Part shown: positions 1 through 7,895 of the stretch, piece by piece
Position numbering within the stretch: the stretch's first letter is position 1
How the letters are laid out: each line of letters begins with the position of its first letter
Assembly: GCA_910585015.1 (NCBI GenBank)
Contig: CAJUCT010000001.1
Coordinates: 241,544 to 305,543, forward strand
Direction of reading: 5' to 3'
Length of the DNA: 64,000 nucleotides
From: an uncultured Acetatifactor sp.
GTDB taxonomy: Bacteria > Bacillota > Clostridia > Lachnospirales > Lachnospiraceae
Translations under genes and position numbers: made by a program
The notes under the pieces: model-generated
Database searches by the model: none
Seen by the model: only the letters and a program-made list of their open reading frames with translations
What the model was told of the DNA's origin: nothing

Positions 1-59
1 GAACAAAACATCGCAGAAACCAGGGAGCGCAGTTCCCGGGGTGCGGGAAAGAGGTGATT

Positions 60-440
60 ATGAGAAAATCATGGACGGATAGGCTTATATGGGGACTGGC
101 GGCAATCGTGCTGGCGATGGCGGCGGCAATGTGCATCACAAGCGGCATTAAGAGCCAGGCGGCGGATACATGGAAGGCCCAGGAGGCATACTATGAACAG
201 CTGGAGCAGGATTATATCAGCCGGGTGCAGCGGTTTTTGGAGGAGCAGGGATACCGCAACAGCGGCATCATGTTGAATCGGGTGGTGGACAGCGACGGGC
301 AGCGCAGCTATAAGATGCTGGTGCATCACGGCGCGCTGGAGCGGCTGGAGGAGGAGGCACAGGCCTCTGTGCTGGGACAGATAGAGGACATGGGCTTCTA
401 CGTGCCGGGCTGCAGTTTTACGGCACAGATGCTTCAATAA
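60..440 (+). CDS. Small single-pass membrane or secreted protein, unknown function
   Basis: A 126-residue protein that I do not recognise. A basic N-terminus (MRKSWTDR) is followed by one hydrophobic segment at about residues 9-30, then a mostly charged and helical exported part of about 90 residues containing two cysteines near the end (GCSF). This fits a signal anchor or an uncleaved signal peptide. I chose the ATG at 60 over an in-frame GTG at 54 because the purine-rich ribosome binding site (AAAGAGGTG) sits just before it. It lies 41 bp upstream of the DUF1653 gene in the same direction and may be co-transcribed with it. Its promoter would be outside the window. Confidence 0.7.
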   Translation: MRKSWTDRLIWGLAAIVLAMAAAMCITSGIKSQAADTWKAQEAYYEQLEQDYISRVQRFLEEQGYRNSGIMLNRVVDSDGQRSYKMLVHHGALERLEEEAQASVLGQIEDMGFYVPGCSFTAQMLQ

Positions 441-481
441 AATCCGTTGCCCACAGAAATAAAAGAGCAGGAGGCAGAGAT

Positions 482-1138
482 ATGGCAGAGAGATTTATAC
501 CCAAGGCACAGGAGATTTACAGACATTTTAAGGGGAATCTGTACCAGGTGATAGCTGTGGCAAAGCACACGGAGACCAGGGAGCAGCTGGTGATTTACCA
601 GGCATTGTACGGAGATTTCGAGATATATGCCAGACCTCTGGAGATGTTTGTCAGCCCGGTGGACCGGGCCAAATACCCGGATGCGGCACAGGAGTACCGC
701 TTTCAGTTACAGGGGCCGGAGGCGGGGCGGCAGCAGGCCGTAAGCAGGCCGGGAGGCATTGATATGGCGGCCCCGGCGCAGGCGGACGCAGCCAAAGCGC
801 GGCTGGATGCATATGAAGGCGGTCTGAACGATATACCCCCGGAAGGCCAGTCAGCCACCGTGAAGTCTGAACCGGAAGGGCAGATCGGCACAGCGCAGTC
901 CGAGCCGGAGGGGCCGGGCCTGGATCCCCTGGTTCTGGAGTTTCTGGATGCCCGTACCTATGAGCAGCGTCTGAATGTGCTGGCGGCCCTGCACCACAGG
1001 ATCACCAACGAGATGATTACCACCATGGCCCTGTGCTGTGACATCGAGGTGGAGGGAGATGATGTGGAACAGCGCTATGAGGACTTGAAGCAGTGTTTGA
1101 TCATGAAGGATCGCTTTGAGATCAAGCGGTTAGTGTGA
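482..1138 (+). CDS. DUF1653 domain-containing protein
   Basis: A 218-residue cytoplasmic protein. Residues 10-75 (YRHFKGNLYQVIAVAKHTET followed by a QLVIYQALYGD segment and PLEMFVSPVD) match the DUF1653 fold, a small beta-rich domain of unknown function common in Firmicutes. Residues 75-150 are a low-complexity linker rich in Pro, Glu and Ala with repeated SEPEG motifs. Residues 155-218 form a helical tail of about 60 residues. The linker plus tail make it much longer than stand-alone DUF1653 proteins of 70-100 residues. The ribosome binding site is AGGAGGCAGAGAT before the ATG. The next gene is the SfsA-MutY fusion, 129 bp downstream on the same strand. Confidence 0.8.
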   Translation: MAERFIPKAQEIYRHFKGNLYQVIAVAKHTETREQLVIYQALYGDFEIYARPLEMFVSPVDRAKYPDAAQEYRFQLQGPEAGRQQAVSRPGGIDMAAPAQADAAKARLDAYEGGLNDIPPEGQSATVKSEPEGQIGTAQSEPEGPGLDPLVLEFLDARTYEQRLNVLAALHHRITNEMITTMALCCDIEVEGDDVEQRYEDLKQCLIMKDRFEIKRLV

Positions 1139-1267
1139 GAAAATGCCGGGCCGCGTTTTAGCAATGGCGCGAACACCAATATTATGGGCAGATTTTGCGA
1201 TATATGGCTCAGAAATAGTTTGTGGGGTAAGCGATCGGGGCAAGGCCGCGATACGTATAAGGACAAA

Positions 1268-3154
1268 ATGAGATACGAGAACATAGTCAAGGGGCGTTTT
1301 ATCCAGCGCCCCAATCGCTTTGTAGCATATGTGGACATTGATGGCAGACAGGAGAAGGTGCATGTGAAAAACACCGGCCGATGCAGGGAACTGCTCATCC
1401 CGGATGCGGATGTCTATCTGGAGCGCAGCAGTAATCCCGCGCGCAGCACGGCCTATGATCTGGTAGCGGTGGAAAAAGGGGGCCGTGTGATCAATATGGA
1501 CTCCCAGGCCCCCAACCGTGTGGTACTGGAGTGGCTGCGTACCAGGCAGCTTTTTCCGGATCTGGTATCCGTCCGCCCTGAGACGGTATATGGCAGTTCA
1601 CGGTTTGATTTCTACATTGAGACCGCTTCGGAGAAAATCTTCATGGAGGTGAAGGGTGTGACCCTGGAGGAAGAGGGGGAGGCCCGCTTTCCTGACGCCC
1701 CTTCGGAACGTGCGGTCAAGCATGTGGAGGAACTGATCCGGGCCAGACAGGAGGGCTATGGGGCCTATGTGTTGTTTGTGATCCAGATGAAGGGGGTGAG
1801 CCATCTGGTTCCCAATGTCAGAACCCACCCGGAATTTGCCCGGGCGCTGCAGCGGGCGGCCGGGGCGGGAGTGCGGATATTGGCTTACGACTGCCTGGTG
1901 ACCGCGGATAGTCTGACCCTGGCGGATGCCATACCTGTATATTTGATACCGCCTGCAGACAATGCGCAGCAAGCCTCCAGGCCCCTTTTGGAAAAATTTA
2001 ACGGCATTTCAGAAAATATTAAGGAAAACCTAAGAAAGGGAGAACTGTCAGCGATTGCGGAGCCGCTGCTGAAATGGTATGATATGCATAGGAGAATCCT
2101 TCCCTGGCGGGAGGATCCCACCCCCTACCATGTGTGGGTGTCGGAGATCATGCTGCAGCAGACCAGGGTGGAGGCGGTGAAGCCATACTATAAGCGTTTT
2201 ATGGAGGAACTGCCGGATATTGCCAGTCTGGCGCAGGTTTCCCAGGAGAGGCTGTTAAAGCTGTGGGAGGGACTGGGATATTATTCCCGGGCGCGCAACC
2301 TTCAGGCGGCGGCCAGGCAGATTATGGAGGAATATGGCGGAAAGATGCCTGATACCCGCAGGGAACTGCTCAAGCTGAAAGGAATCGGCAGTTATACCGC
2401 CGGGGCCGTTGCCTCCATAGCCTTCGGGAAGAGGGAGCCTGCGGTGGACGGCAATGTACTCAGGGTACTGTCCAGACTGCGCATGGACGATGGGGAGATC
2501 ACGGACACCAGAGTAAAGGCGAGGGTGGAGCGGGAACTGGAGTCTCTGCTTCGTGATGACGCAAGCCTGACACGTCCCGGCGATTTCAACCAGGCTATGA
2601 TGGAGATCGGCGCCTTGGTGTGTGTTCCGGGGAGCCAGCCCCGCTGCGGGGAATGTCCTCTCAACGGAATCTGCATAGCCCATGACCGCCGCTGTGAGGG
2701 GGACTATCCCAAAAGAGCGGCGAAGAGGAAACGCACCATCGAGGAGAAAACCGTGCTGGTCATCCGGGATGACAATCTGGCTGTGCTGCGCAAACGTCCG
2801 GCCAAGGGACTGCTGGCGGGCATGTATGAGCTGCCCAGCCTGGAAGGCCACAGGACGGCAGAGGAAGTCACCCGCTACCTGGCGGATAACGGGTTGAAAA
2901 TCCTCCGGATTCAGAAGCTTAAGGACAGCAGACATATCTTCACCCACAGGGAATGGCATATGTGGGGCTATATGATCCGGGTGGATGAACTGGAGCCCAG
3001 GGGCAGCAGCCGGGAGACAAAAGAGTGGCTGTATGTGGAGCCGGGGGAGGCCGGGGAGCGGTATCCGATTCCCTCCGCCTATGCCGCCTATCTGCCCTGT
3101 CTGAATATTCGTCAGGGAATGGGTGGTAATATAATAAATCAATATGAGGAGTAA
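1268..3154 (+). CDS. mutY: SfsA nuclease domain fused to MutY adenine DNA glycosylase
   Basis: A 628-residue protein. Residues 1-225 are a complete SfsA domain: an N-terminal OB-like part (MRYENIVKGRFIQRPNRFVA) and a PD-(D/E)XK-like core (FDFYI, then IFMEVKGVTL). Residues 255-628 are a full MutY, which removes adenine opposite 8-oxoguanine. It has the catalytic Glu at about 293 (VSEIMLQQTR), the HhH motif LKGIGSYTAGAVA, the catalytic Asp at about 394 (PAVDGNV) and an iron-sulphur cysteine set (C-X7-C-X2-C-X5-C). A Nudix-like C-terminal domain (LLAGMYELPSLEG) recognises 8-oxoG in the family. I chose the ATG at 1268 because AAGGA lies 5 bp before it and the SfsA domain starts there; an upstream ATG at 1184 adds 28 residues unlike SfsA. 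There is no stop or frameshift between the halves. The downstream glycosyltransferase starts 6 bp after the stop. Confidence 0.93.
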   Translation: MRYENIVKGRFIQRPNRFVAYVDIDGRQEKVHVKNTGRCRELLIPDADVYLERSSNPARSTAYDLVAVEKGGRVINMDSQAPNRVVLEWLRTRQLFPDLVSVRPETVYGSSRFDFYIETASEKIFMEVKGVTLEEEGEARFPDAPSERAVKHVEELIRARQEGYGAYVLFVIQMKGVSHLVPNVRTHPEFARALQRAAGAGVRILAYDCLVTADSLTLADAIPVYLIPPADNAQQASRPLLEKFNGISENIKENLRKGELSAIAEPLLKWYDMHRRILPWREDPTPYHVWVSEIMLQQTRVEAVKPYYKRFMEELPDIASLAQVSQERLLKLWEGLGYYSRARNLQAAARQIMEEYGGKMPDTRRELLKLKGIGSYTAGAVASIAFGKREPAVDGNVLRVLSRLRMDDGEITDTRVKARVERELESLLRDDASLTRPGDFNQAMMEIGALVCVPGSQPRCGECPLNGICIAHDRRCEGDYPKRAAKRKRTIEEKTVLVIRDDNLAVLRKRPAKGLLAGMYELPSLEGHRTAEEVTRYLADNGLKILRIQKLKDSRHIFTHREWHMWGYMIRVDELEPRGSSRETKEWLYVEPGEAGERYPIPSAYAAYLPCLNIRQGMGGNIINQYEE

Positions 3155-3160
3155 GACGAC

Positions 3161-4189
3161 ATGAAGCTTTTATCCATTGCAATACCCTGCTACAATTCAG
3201 AGAATTATATGCGAAAATGCATTGATTCCCTGCTGCCCGGCGGCGAGGATGTGGAGATCATCATTGTGGATGACGGCTCCTGCAAAGACCGCACGGCTCA
3301 GATTGCGGACGAGTATGCGGCAAAGTATCCCGCCATCGTCAAGGCGGTGCATCAGGAGAACGGAGGTCATGGCGCCGCCGTAAACGCGGGCATCGAGAAT
3401 GCCACCGGTCTGTATTTTAAAGTGGTGGACAGCGATGACTGGGTCAAAGAAGAAGCCTATATGCAGGTGTTGGAGACGCTGAAGGAACAGACGGGCACCA
3501 ACAAGGTACTGGACATGCTGATTTGTAACTTTGTCTATGAAAAAGAGGGCGAGAAGCGCAAGAAAGTCATGAATTACCAGCATATTCTCCCCACGGACCA
3601 GCTTTTCACCTGGGAGGACTGCCATCACTTCACCAAGGGACACTATATCCTGATGCACTCAGTGATTTTCCGTACCAAGCTGCTGCGGGAATGTGGGCTG
3701 GAACTGCCCAGACACACCTTTTATGTGGACAATCTCTATGTGTTTAAGCCTCTGCCCTATGTGGAAAATATGTACTATCTGGATGTGAACTTTTACCGGT
3801 ATTATATCGGACGGGAGGATCAGTCGGTCAATGAGAGCGTCATGATCTCCCGCATTGACCAGCAGATTCTTGTGAATAAGCTGATGATCGACTATTTCAC
3901 GGAACTGGGCGAAGAGATCAGCGCGGACAGGCGTCTGTACCAGTACATGTACAATTATCTGGAGATCATCACCACTGTCTCCAGTGTATTGCTGCTTCGT
4001 TCAGGCACAAAGGAGCATCTGACCATGAAGAAAGAACTGTGGGAGTACCTGAAGGGCAAGGACAAGAAACTGTTCGGATCCATGCGCCGCGGAATCATGG
4101 GCGCGACCATGAACCTGCCCGGCAGGGGAGGACGCAGGGTGGCGGTGGATGCCTACCATATCTGTCAGAAGATTTTTAAATTCAATTAA
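3161..4189 (+). CDS. Family 2 glycosyltransferase
   Basis: A 342-residue GT2 enzyme with a GT-A fold. The N-terminus LLSIAIPCYNSENYMRKCI is the nucleotide-binding strand and loop, followed by VEIIIVDDGSCKDRTAQIA. An ENGGHGAAVNAG motif precedes the DxD-like metal and sugar-nucleotide site VVDSDDWV at about residue 90. The remainder is helical, without membrane spans. Such proteins transfer sugars to surface polysaccharides or lipids on the cytoplasmic face; the substrate cannot be read from the sequence. The start has GAGGAG 7 bp upstream and lies 6 bp after the SfsA-MutY stop, so the two are probably co-transcribed. A hairpin terminator follows. Confidence 0.9.
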   Translation: MKLLSIAIPCYNSENYMRKCIDSLLPGGEDVEIIIVDDGSCKDRTAQIADEYAAKYPAIVKAVHQENGGHGAAVNAGIENATGLYFKVVDSDDWVKEEAYMQVLETLKEQTGTNKVLDMLICNFVYEKEGEKRKKVMNYQHILPTDQLFTWEDCHHFTKGHYILMHSVIFRTKLLRECGLELPRHTFYVDNLYVFKPLPYVENMYYLDVNFYRYYIGREDQSVNESVMISRIDQQILVNKLMIDYFTELGEEISADRRLYQYMYNYLEIITTVSSVLLLRSGTKEHLTMKKELWEYLKGKDKKLFGSMRRGIMGATMNLPGRGGRRVAVDAYHICQKIFKFN

Positions 4190-4244
4190 TGCGGCCGACA
4201 CATGCTCAGTCATTGGCGTTGTCTGGGTGTGGAACAGGACATGG

Positions 4245-4288
4245 AAAAAGCGGGAGGCTTCCCTATTGTTGGGGCCGTCCCGCTTTTT
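4245..4288 (+). terminator. Intrinsic terminator, probably bidirectional
   Basis: An A-run and AGCGGGA pair with TCCCGCT and a T-run across a GC-rich loop. It ends the plus-strand transcript of the glycosyltransferase and also has the right form to end the convergent PAP2 gene. Confidence 0.8.
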
Positions 4289-4320
4289 ATTATAAGATTA
4301 TAAGATAACGAATGGCTGTA

Positions 4321-5007
4321 TCAGCCCTGGGCCTGAGGTCTGGAATTTCCTCGGCTGCGGAGCGCTTCTCTCATGTGGGCCAGCAGATCCTGACGGTACA
4401 CCAGAACGTACATGGCAGAGGCCATACCTAAACCGGTCAGCACGTCAAACATGGAGTGCTGCTTCAGGAACATGGTGGACAGGATGATGGAGACGCACAG
4501 CGTCAGTGAAGAATTGCGGAGCCAGCGCTTTTTCCCCAGAGAGCAGCGGCACAGGGCTACATGTGCGCCGATGGAGTTGTACACATGGATGCTTGGCCAC
4601 AGATTGGTGGGGGTGTCCGTCTGCCACAGCCGGGCGACCATGTGGGTAAATATATTGTCCCGGGGCATGACGTAGGGCCGCAGGTGGTGACCGTTGGGCC
4701 ACAGGGTGGACACCAGCAGGAACACCGTCATGCCTGTGAACAGAAAAATACATGCCCGCCAGTAATCAGGTTTGCTCCTGAAAAAGAGGAACAGTACCAC
4801 TGCGCTCACATATAAAAACCACAAGAGGTAAGGGACGATGAATGCCTCATAGAAAGGGATGTGGTCGTCAATTGCCATATGGATCACATGGTAATGCTTG
4901 GTCACCGTTCGTTCCAGGTAGCAGAACCAGGTCATATAAAGTATCCCATAGAGTATCAGCGGGATGCCATGCTTATACTTCTGATAGAATTTCTTTGCTC
5001 TTTCCAT
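4321..5007 (-). CDS. PAP2-superfamily membrane phosphatase-like protein
   Basis: A 228-residue polytopic membrane protein with about six hydrophobic segments. The motif PSIHVYNSIGAHVAL followed about 40 residues later by KQHSMFDVLTGLGMA matches the second and third catalytic motifs of the PAP2 phosphatase family (PSxH and a His-Asp pair). The first KX6RP-like motif is only loosely seen around HHLRPYVMPRDN. PAP2 enzymes dephosphorylate lipid phosphates such as undecaprenyl pyrophosphate or phosphatidic acid at the membrane. The ribosome binding site on the minus strand (AAAGGGGA) lies about 10 bp before the ATG. It is downstream of the lipid kinase gene on the same strand but has its own promoter-like sequence, so a shared lipid pathway is plausible but unproven. 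Confidence 0.85.
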   Translation of the reverse strand: MERAKKFYQKYKHGIPLILYGILYMTWFCYLERTVTKHYHVIHMAIDDHIPFYEAFIVPYLLWFLYVSAVVLFLFFRSKPDYWRACIFLFTGMTVFLLVSTLWPNGHHLRPYVMPRDNIFTHMVARLWQTDTPTNLWPSIHVYNSIGAHVALCRCSLGKKRWLRNSSLTLCVSIILSTMFLKQHSMFDVLTGLGMASAMYVLVYRQDLLAHMREALRSRGNSRPQAQG

Positions 5008-5057
5008 AATATTTTTATCCCCTTTTTCTCAAAAGATAGGTTGTATTAACGTTCCTA

Positions 5058-5085
5058 AATATAACACAAATTTATCTTTTTTCAA
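5058..5085 (-). promoter_or_regulatory. Putative promoter of the PAP2-like gene
   Basis: Read on the minus strand, TTGAAA and TATATT are separated by 16 bp in an AT-rich gap about 50 bp upstream of the start codon. Confidence 0.5.
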
Positions 5086-5134
5086 GAGGAAAAAAACAAA
5101 ATTTAGGAAATACACAGCAATATTTAGATTTTCT

Positions 5135-6070
5135 TCAGATATACATCCGCAATGCCCGGTGCTGGCAAGTGACAGTCAGCCGGTCGCTGCGGCGTTCCAC
5201 CTCCCCGTCCGTGTGTACCCATAGAGGGGCGGAAGTCCGGATTTCCACCTTTTGCGCGCGGTAGGCCGTGATGCCCCTGAACATATAATGCCTGCCGATA
5301 AAGGCGGTGGGCAGCGCCGCCAGAATAAGCGCCTTGGACAGATCCCCCACTACACACAGATCCAATAGGCCGTCCCTATAGTCGGCGTGGGGCGCAAATT
5401 TAAAGCCGCCTCCCTCATACATATGGTTCATGAAGGCCACAAACAGGATCTTCTGGACGGATATGGGGTCGCCGTCGTCTATGCGGATCTGGCAGGATAC
5501 CGCCCTGCTGGCAAAAAGCTGCTTCAAGGCGATCCCCAGATAGGTCAGTTTGCCCAGGCCGATTCTGTTCAGAAAGCCCTTCATCTCCGAGCGGTTGGTC
5601 TCCTCGCAGACCGCCGCATCGAAGCCGATGCCGCTGCTGACAATAAAGCGTCGGCTGGAGCCGTCTCCATAGGTGGTGGTGCCGATATCCACGGCAGTGG
5701 TATCATCAGCCTCCAATATCCGTTTCAGCGCCTTCAAAGGCTCCCGGGGGATGGGCATGTCCCGGGAAAAATCATTGCCGGAGCCGATGGGAATATAGCC
5801 CAGCGCCACCTGTGAGAGATCATCGATCCCTTGCAGGGCCTCGTCCATCGTGCCGTCCCCGCCCAGAATCACAATACGGTGCGGCTCCCAAGAGTTGCCG
5901 GAGACAATCTCCCTGGTCAGGCGGGTGATATCCCCCGCCTTCCTGGAGAAATGAGCCTCATAAGAAACATTCGCTGCCTGCAGATAAGGTTCAATCACCG
6001 TATCCCACAGCTTCCGTCCCTTGCCGGAGCGGGATACGGGATTTAATATAAAATGATATGTTTTCTCCAT
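5135..6070 (-). CDS. Diacylglycerol kinase family lipid kinase (YegS/DgkB-like)
   Basis: A 311-residue soluble or peripheral lipid kinase. The N-terminus MEKTYHFILNPVSRSGKGRK is the family's opening strand and glycine-rich loop. The ATP-binding GGDGT motif occurs in IVILGGDGTMDEAL, followed by PIGSGNDFSRD, both diagnostic of the DAGK catalytic domain. The C-terminal half has the family's second domain (SSGIGFDAAVCEETNRS, GLLDLCVV). These enzymes phosphorylate diacylglycerol or related lipids at the membrane. I chose the ATG at 6070 because GGAGGAGA precedes it by 2-9 bp; a 65-residue extension upstream would run into the tRNA-like locus. It sits upstream of and parallel to the PAP2-like gene. 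Confidence 0.92.
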   Translation of the reverse strand: MEKTYHFILNPVSRSGKGRKLWDTVIEPYLQAANVSYEAHFSRKAGDITRLTREIVSGNSWEPHRIVILGGDGTMDEALQGIDDLSQVALGYIPIGSGNDFSRDMPIPREPLKALKRILEADDTTAVDIGTTTYGDGSSRRFIVSSGIGFDAAVCEETNRSEMKGFLNRIGLGKLTYLGIALKQLFASRAVSCQIRIDDGDPISVQKILFVAFMNHMYEGGGFKFAPHADYRDGLLDLCVVGDLSKALILAALPTAFIGRHYMFRGITAYRAQKVEIRTSAPLWVHTDGEVERRSDRLTVTCQHRALRMYI

Positions 6071-6179
6071 TATCTCCTCCCTGGTAGAGTTTTCCAGGCG
6101 ATCGCGAAACTCCCTATATGGCCTCTTTAGAGCCCACATATGGAGCAAGCGGCTTGTCCGGGCATATGCTGTTTTTGCA

Positions 6180-6255
6180 TGGGGATGGTGAGGGTTGAAC
6201 TCACAGATCGCCGGGAACCGGGTTCCCCACCGCGTTACCATTTCGCCACATCCCC
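6180..6255 (-). tRNA. tRNA-like gene with a non-standard anticodon arm (identity uncertain, possibly a pseudogene)
   Basis: On the minus strand there is a perfect 7-bp acceptor stem (GGGGATG/CATCCCC), a D-arm (GCG-AAATGGTAA-CGC) and a perfect 5-bp T-arm with loop TTCAACC, with discriminator A and no encoded CCA. Between the D- and T-arms there are 27 nt instead of the usual 22-23. That segment is dominated by the palindrome GGGAACCCGGTTCCC, so no 5+7 anticodon arm with U33 can be drawn. A 4-bp stem with loop ACCCGGT would give a CCG-like triplet. It may be a degraded tRNA, an unusual tRNA or a tRNA-derived attachment site. Confidence 0.5.
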
Positions 6256-6304
6256 GCATATCCATACAACCTAGGATACCCCTGGCTTATTGTCTTGATT
6301 CTAT

Positions 6305-6368
6305 ACTACATAACGCCAGAATTTACCGTATTGCATTGGTTAAACGTATATGGCTGGCGTTATGTAGT
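6305..6368. repeat. 15-bp perfect inverted repeat upstream of glyA
   Basis: ACTACATAACGCCAG at 6305-6319 is matched by its exact reverse complement at 6354-6368, with 34 bp between them. It lies between the tRNA-like locus and the glyA promoter. No T-run follows, so it is not a standard terminator. It could be a small mobile-element remnant or a regulatory palindrome. Confidence 0.7.
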
Positions 6369-6525
6369 CAGGTTACTCGGCAATTTTAACTGTTAAGCAG
6401 TATATCATATTGTCCCGGATTTCGCAAGATTTGCCTGGTAAGAATGGAAGCCTCTGCCCCGGACAAACAGGAGCGTTCCCTGTGGGCGAACCTCTGCAAA
6501 ACCTTCGTAAAAATAACGAAATTCC

Positions 6526-6553
6526 TTGCAAACTGGAACAGATATGTTATACT
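6526..6553 (+). promoter_or_regulatory. Putative glyA promoter
   Basis: TTGCAA and TATACT are spaced by 16 bp, ending about 52 bp before the glyA start. A short palindrome, TTCGT-N7-ACGAA at 6504-6520, lies just upstream of the -35 box and could be an operator. No glycine or other riboswitch fold was recognised in the leader. Confidence 0.6.
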
Positions 6554-6605
6554 TCTATGTGTATGTGCATTTTTAGGAAAAACAGCAAAAACAGGAGGAG
6601 AGCAT

Positions 6606-7844
6606 ATGTATTCATTAGATGAAGTGAGAAATGTTGACCCCGAGATCGCCCGGGCCATCGAGGATGAGCAGGCCCGGCAGAACAGCCATATCGAACTGAT
6701 TGCGTCCGAGAACTGGGTGAGCAGGGCCGTGATGGCAGCCATGGGAAGCCCTCTGACCAACAAATACGCCGAAGGATATCCCGGCAAGAGGTATTACGGC
6801 GGCTGTGACTGCGTGGACGTGGTGGAGAATCTGGCCATCGACAGGGCCAAGGAACTGTTCGGCTGCGACTATGCCAATGTGCAGCCCCACTCCGGCGCCC
6901 AGGCCAACATGGCGGTACAGTTTGCGGTGTGCAAGCCCGGGGATACCGTCATGGGCATGAATCTGGATCACGGCGGACACCTGACCCATGGCAGCCCGGT
7001 GAACATGTCGGGAAAATACTTCCATATCGTCCCCTACGGCGTCAACGACGAGGGCTTCATCGACTATGACAGACTGCGCGAGATTGCGTTGGAGGCAAAG
7101 CCGAAGATGATCATTGCCGGCGCTTCCGCATATGCCAGAACCATAGATTTCAAGAAATTCCGGGAGGTGGCTGATGAGGTGGGCGCCGTGCTGATGGTGG
7201 ATATGGCCCACATTGCCGGTCTGGTTGCGGCGGGGCTGCATCCCAGTCCCATTCCCTATGCGGATGTGACCACCACCACCACTCATAAGACCCTGCGGGG
7301 ACCCAGGGGCGGCCTGATCCTTTGCAATAAGGAGGCAGCCGATAAGTACAACTTTAACAAGGCCATCTTCCCCGGCATCCAGGGCGGACCCCTGATGCAT
7401 GTGATCGCCGCCAAGGCAGTGTGCTTCAAGGAGGCGCTGAGTGACGAGTTCAAGGCATATCAGCAAGGCGTCATCGACAATGCCCAGGCGCTGTGCAGGG
7501 GATTGATAAGCCGTGACATCAAAATTGTGTCCGGCGGCACGGACAACCACCTGATGCTGGTGGATCTGACGAACTACGGCCTCACAGGCAAAGCGGTGGA
7601 AAAGCTGCTGGATGCGGCCCATATCACCTGCAATAAAAACACGATTCCCAACGATCCCCAGTCTCCTTTCGTGACCAGCGGTGTGCGTCTGGGAACTCCC
7701 GCCGTGACATCCCGCGGCATGAATACAGAGGATATGGACAGGATTGCGGAGGCCATTGCCATGGTGATCAAGGGCGGCGAAGAGAAAGTGCCCCAGGCAA
7801 GAGCCATGGTGCAGGAACTTACCCACAAATATCCGCTGAATTAA
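6606..7844 (+). CDS. glyA: Serine hydroxymethyltransferase
   Basis: A 412-residue PLP enzyme that interconverts serine and glycine with transfer of a one-carbon unit to tetrahydrofolate. Diagnostic segments are IELIASENWVSRAV, the substrate-loop segment NKYAEGYPGKRYYGGC, the PLP aspartate region MVDMAHIAGLVAAG and the Schiff-base lysine motif TTTTTHKTLRGPRGG. Length is normal for bacterial GlyA. The start is ATG at 6606 with AGGAGGAGAG 2-11 bp upstream; an in-frame extension back to 6444 is not conserved-looking and covers the promoter. The lipoprotein gene follows 51 bp later on the same strand. Confidence 0.97.
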   Translation: MYSLDEVRNVDPEIARAIEDEQARQNSHIELIASENWVSRAVMAAMGSPLTNKYAEGYPGKRYYGGCDCVDVVENLAIDRAKELFGCDYANVQPHSGAQANMAVQFAVCKPGDTVMGMNLDHGGHLTHGSPVNMSGKYFHIVPYGVNDEGFIDYDRLREIALEAKPKMIIAGASAYARTIDFKKFREVADEVGAVLMVDMAHIAGLVAAGLHPSPIPYADVTTTTTHKTLRGPRGGLILCNKEAADKYNFNKAIFPGIQGGPLMHVIAAKAVCFKEALSDEFKAYQQGVIDNAQALCRGLISRDIKIVSGGTDNHLMLVDLTNYGLTGKAVEKLLDAAHITCNKNTIPNDPQSPFVTSGVRLGTPAVTSRGMNTEDMDRIAEAIAMVIKGGEEKVPQARAMVQELTHKYPLN

Positions 7845-7895
7845 GACGGGAATGTTTCATGTTTCGAAAGATATAACGAGGAGATGATAGAGCGA

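Noticed and set aside
1184..1267. Upstream start extending SfsA-MutY by 28 residues
   Set aside because: No ribosome binding site is seen, and the SfsA homology begins at the ATG at 1268 with AAGGA before it.
6615..7826. Long minus-strand open frame opposite glyA (and similar long frames opposite the M60, xylanase and hom genes)
   Set aside because: They are shadows produced by codon bias in GC-rich genes; the plus-strand products are clearly homologous to known enzymes.
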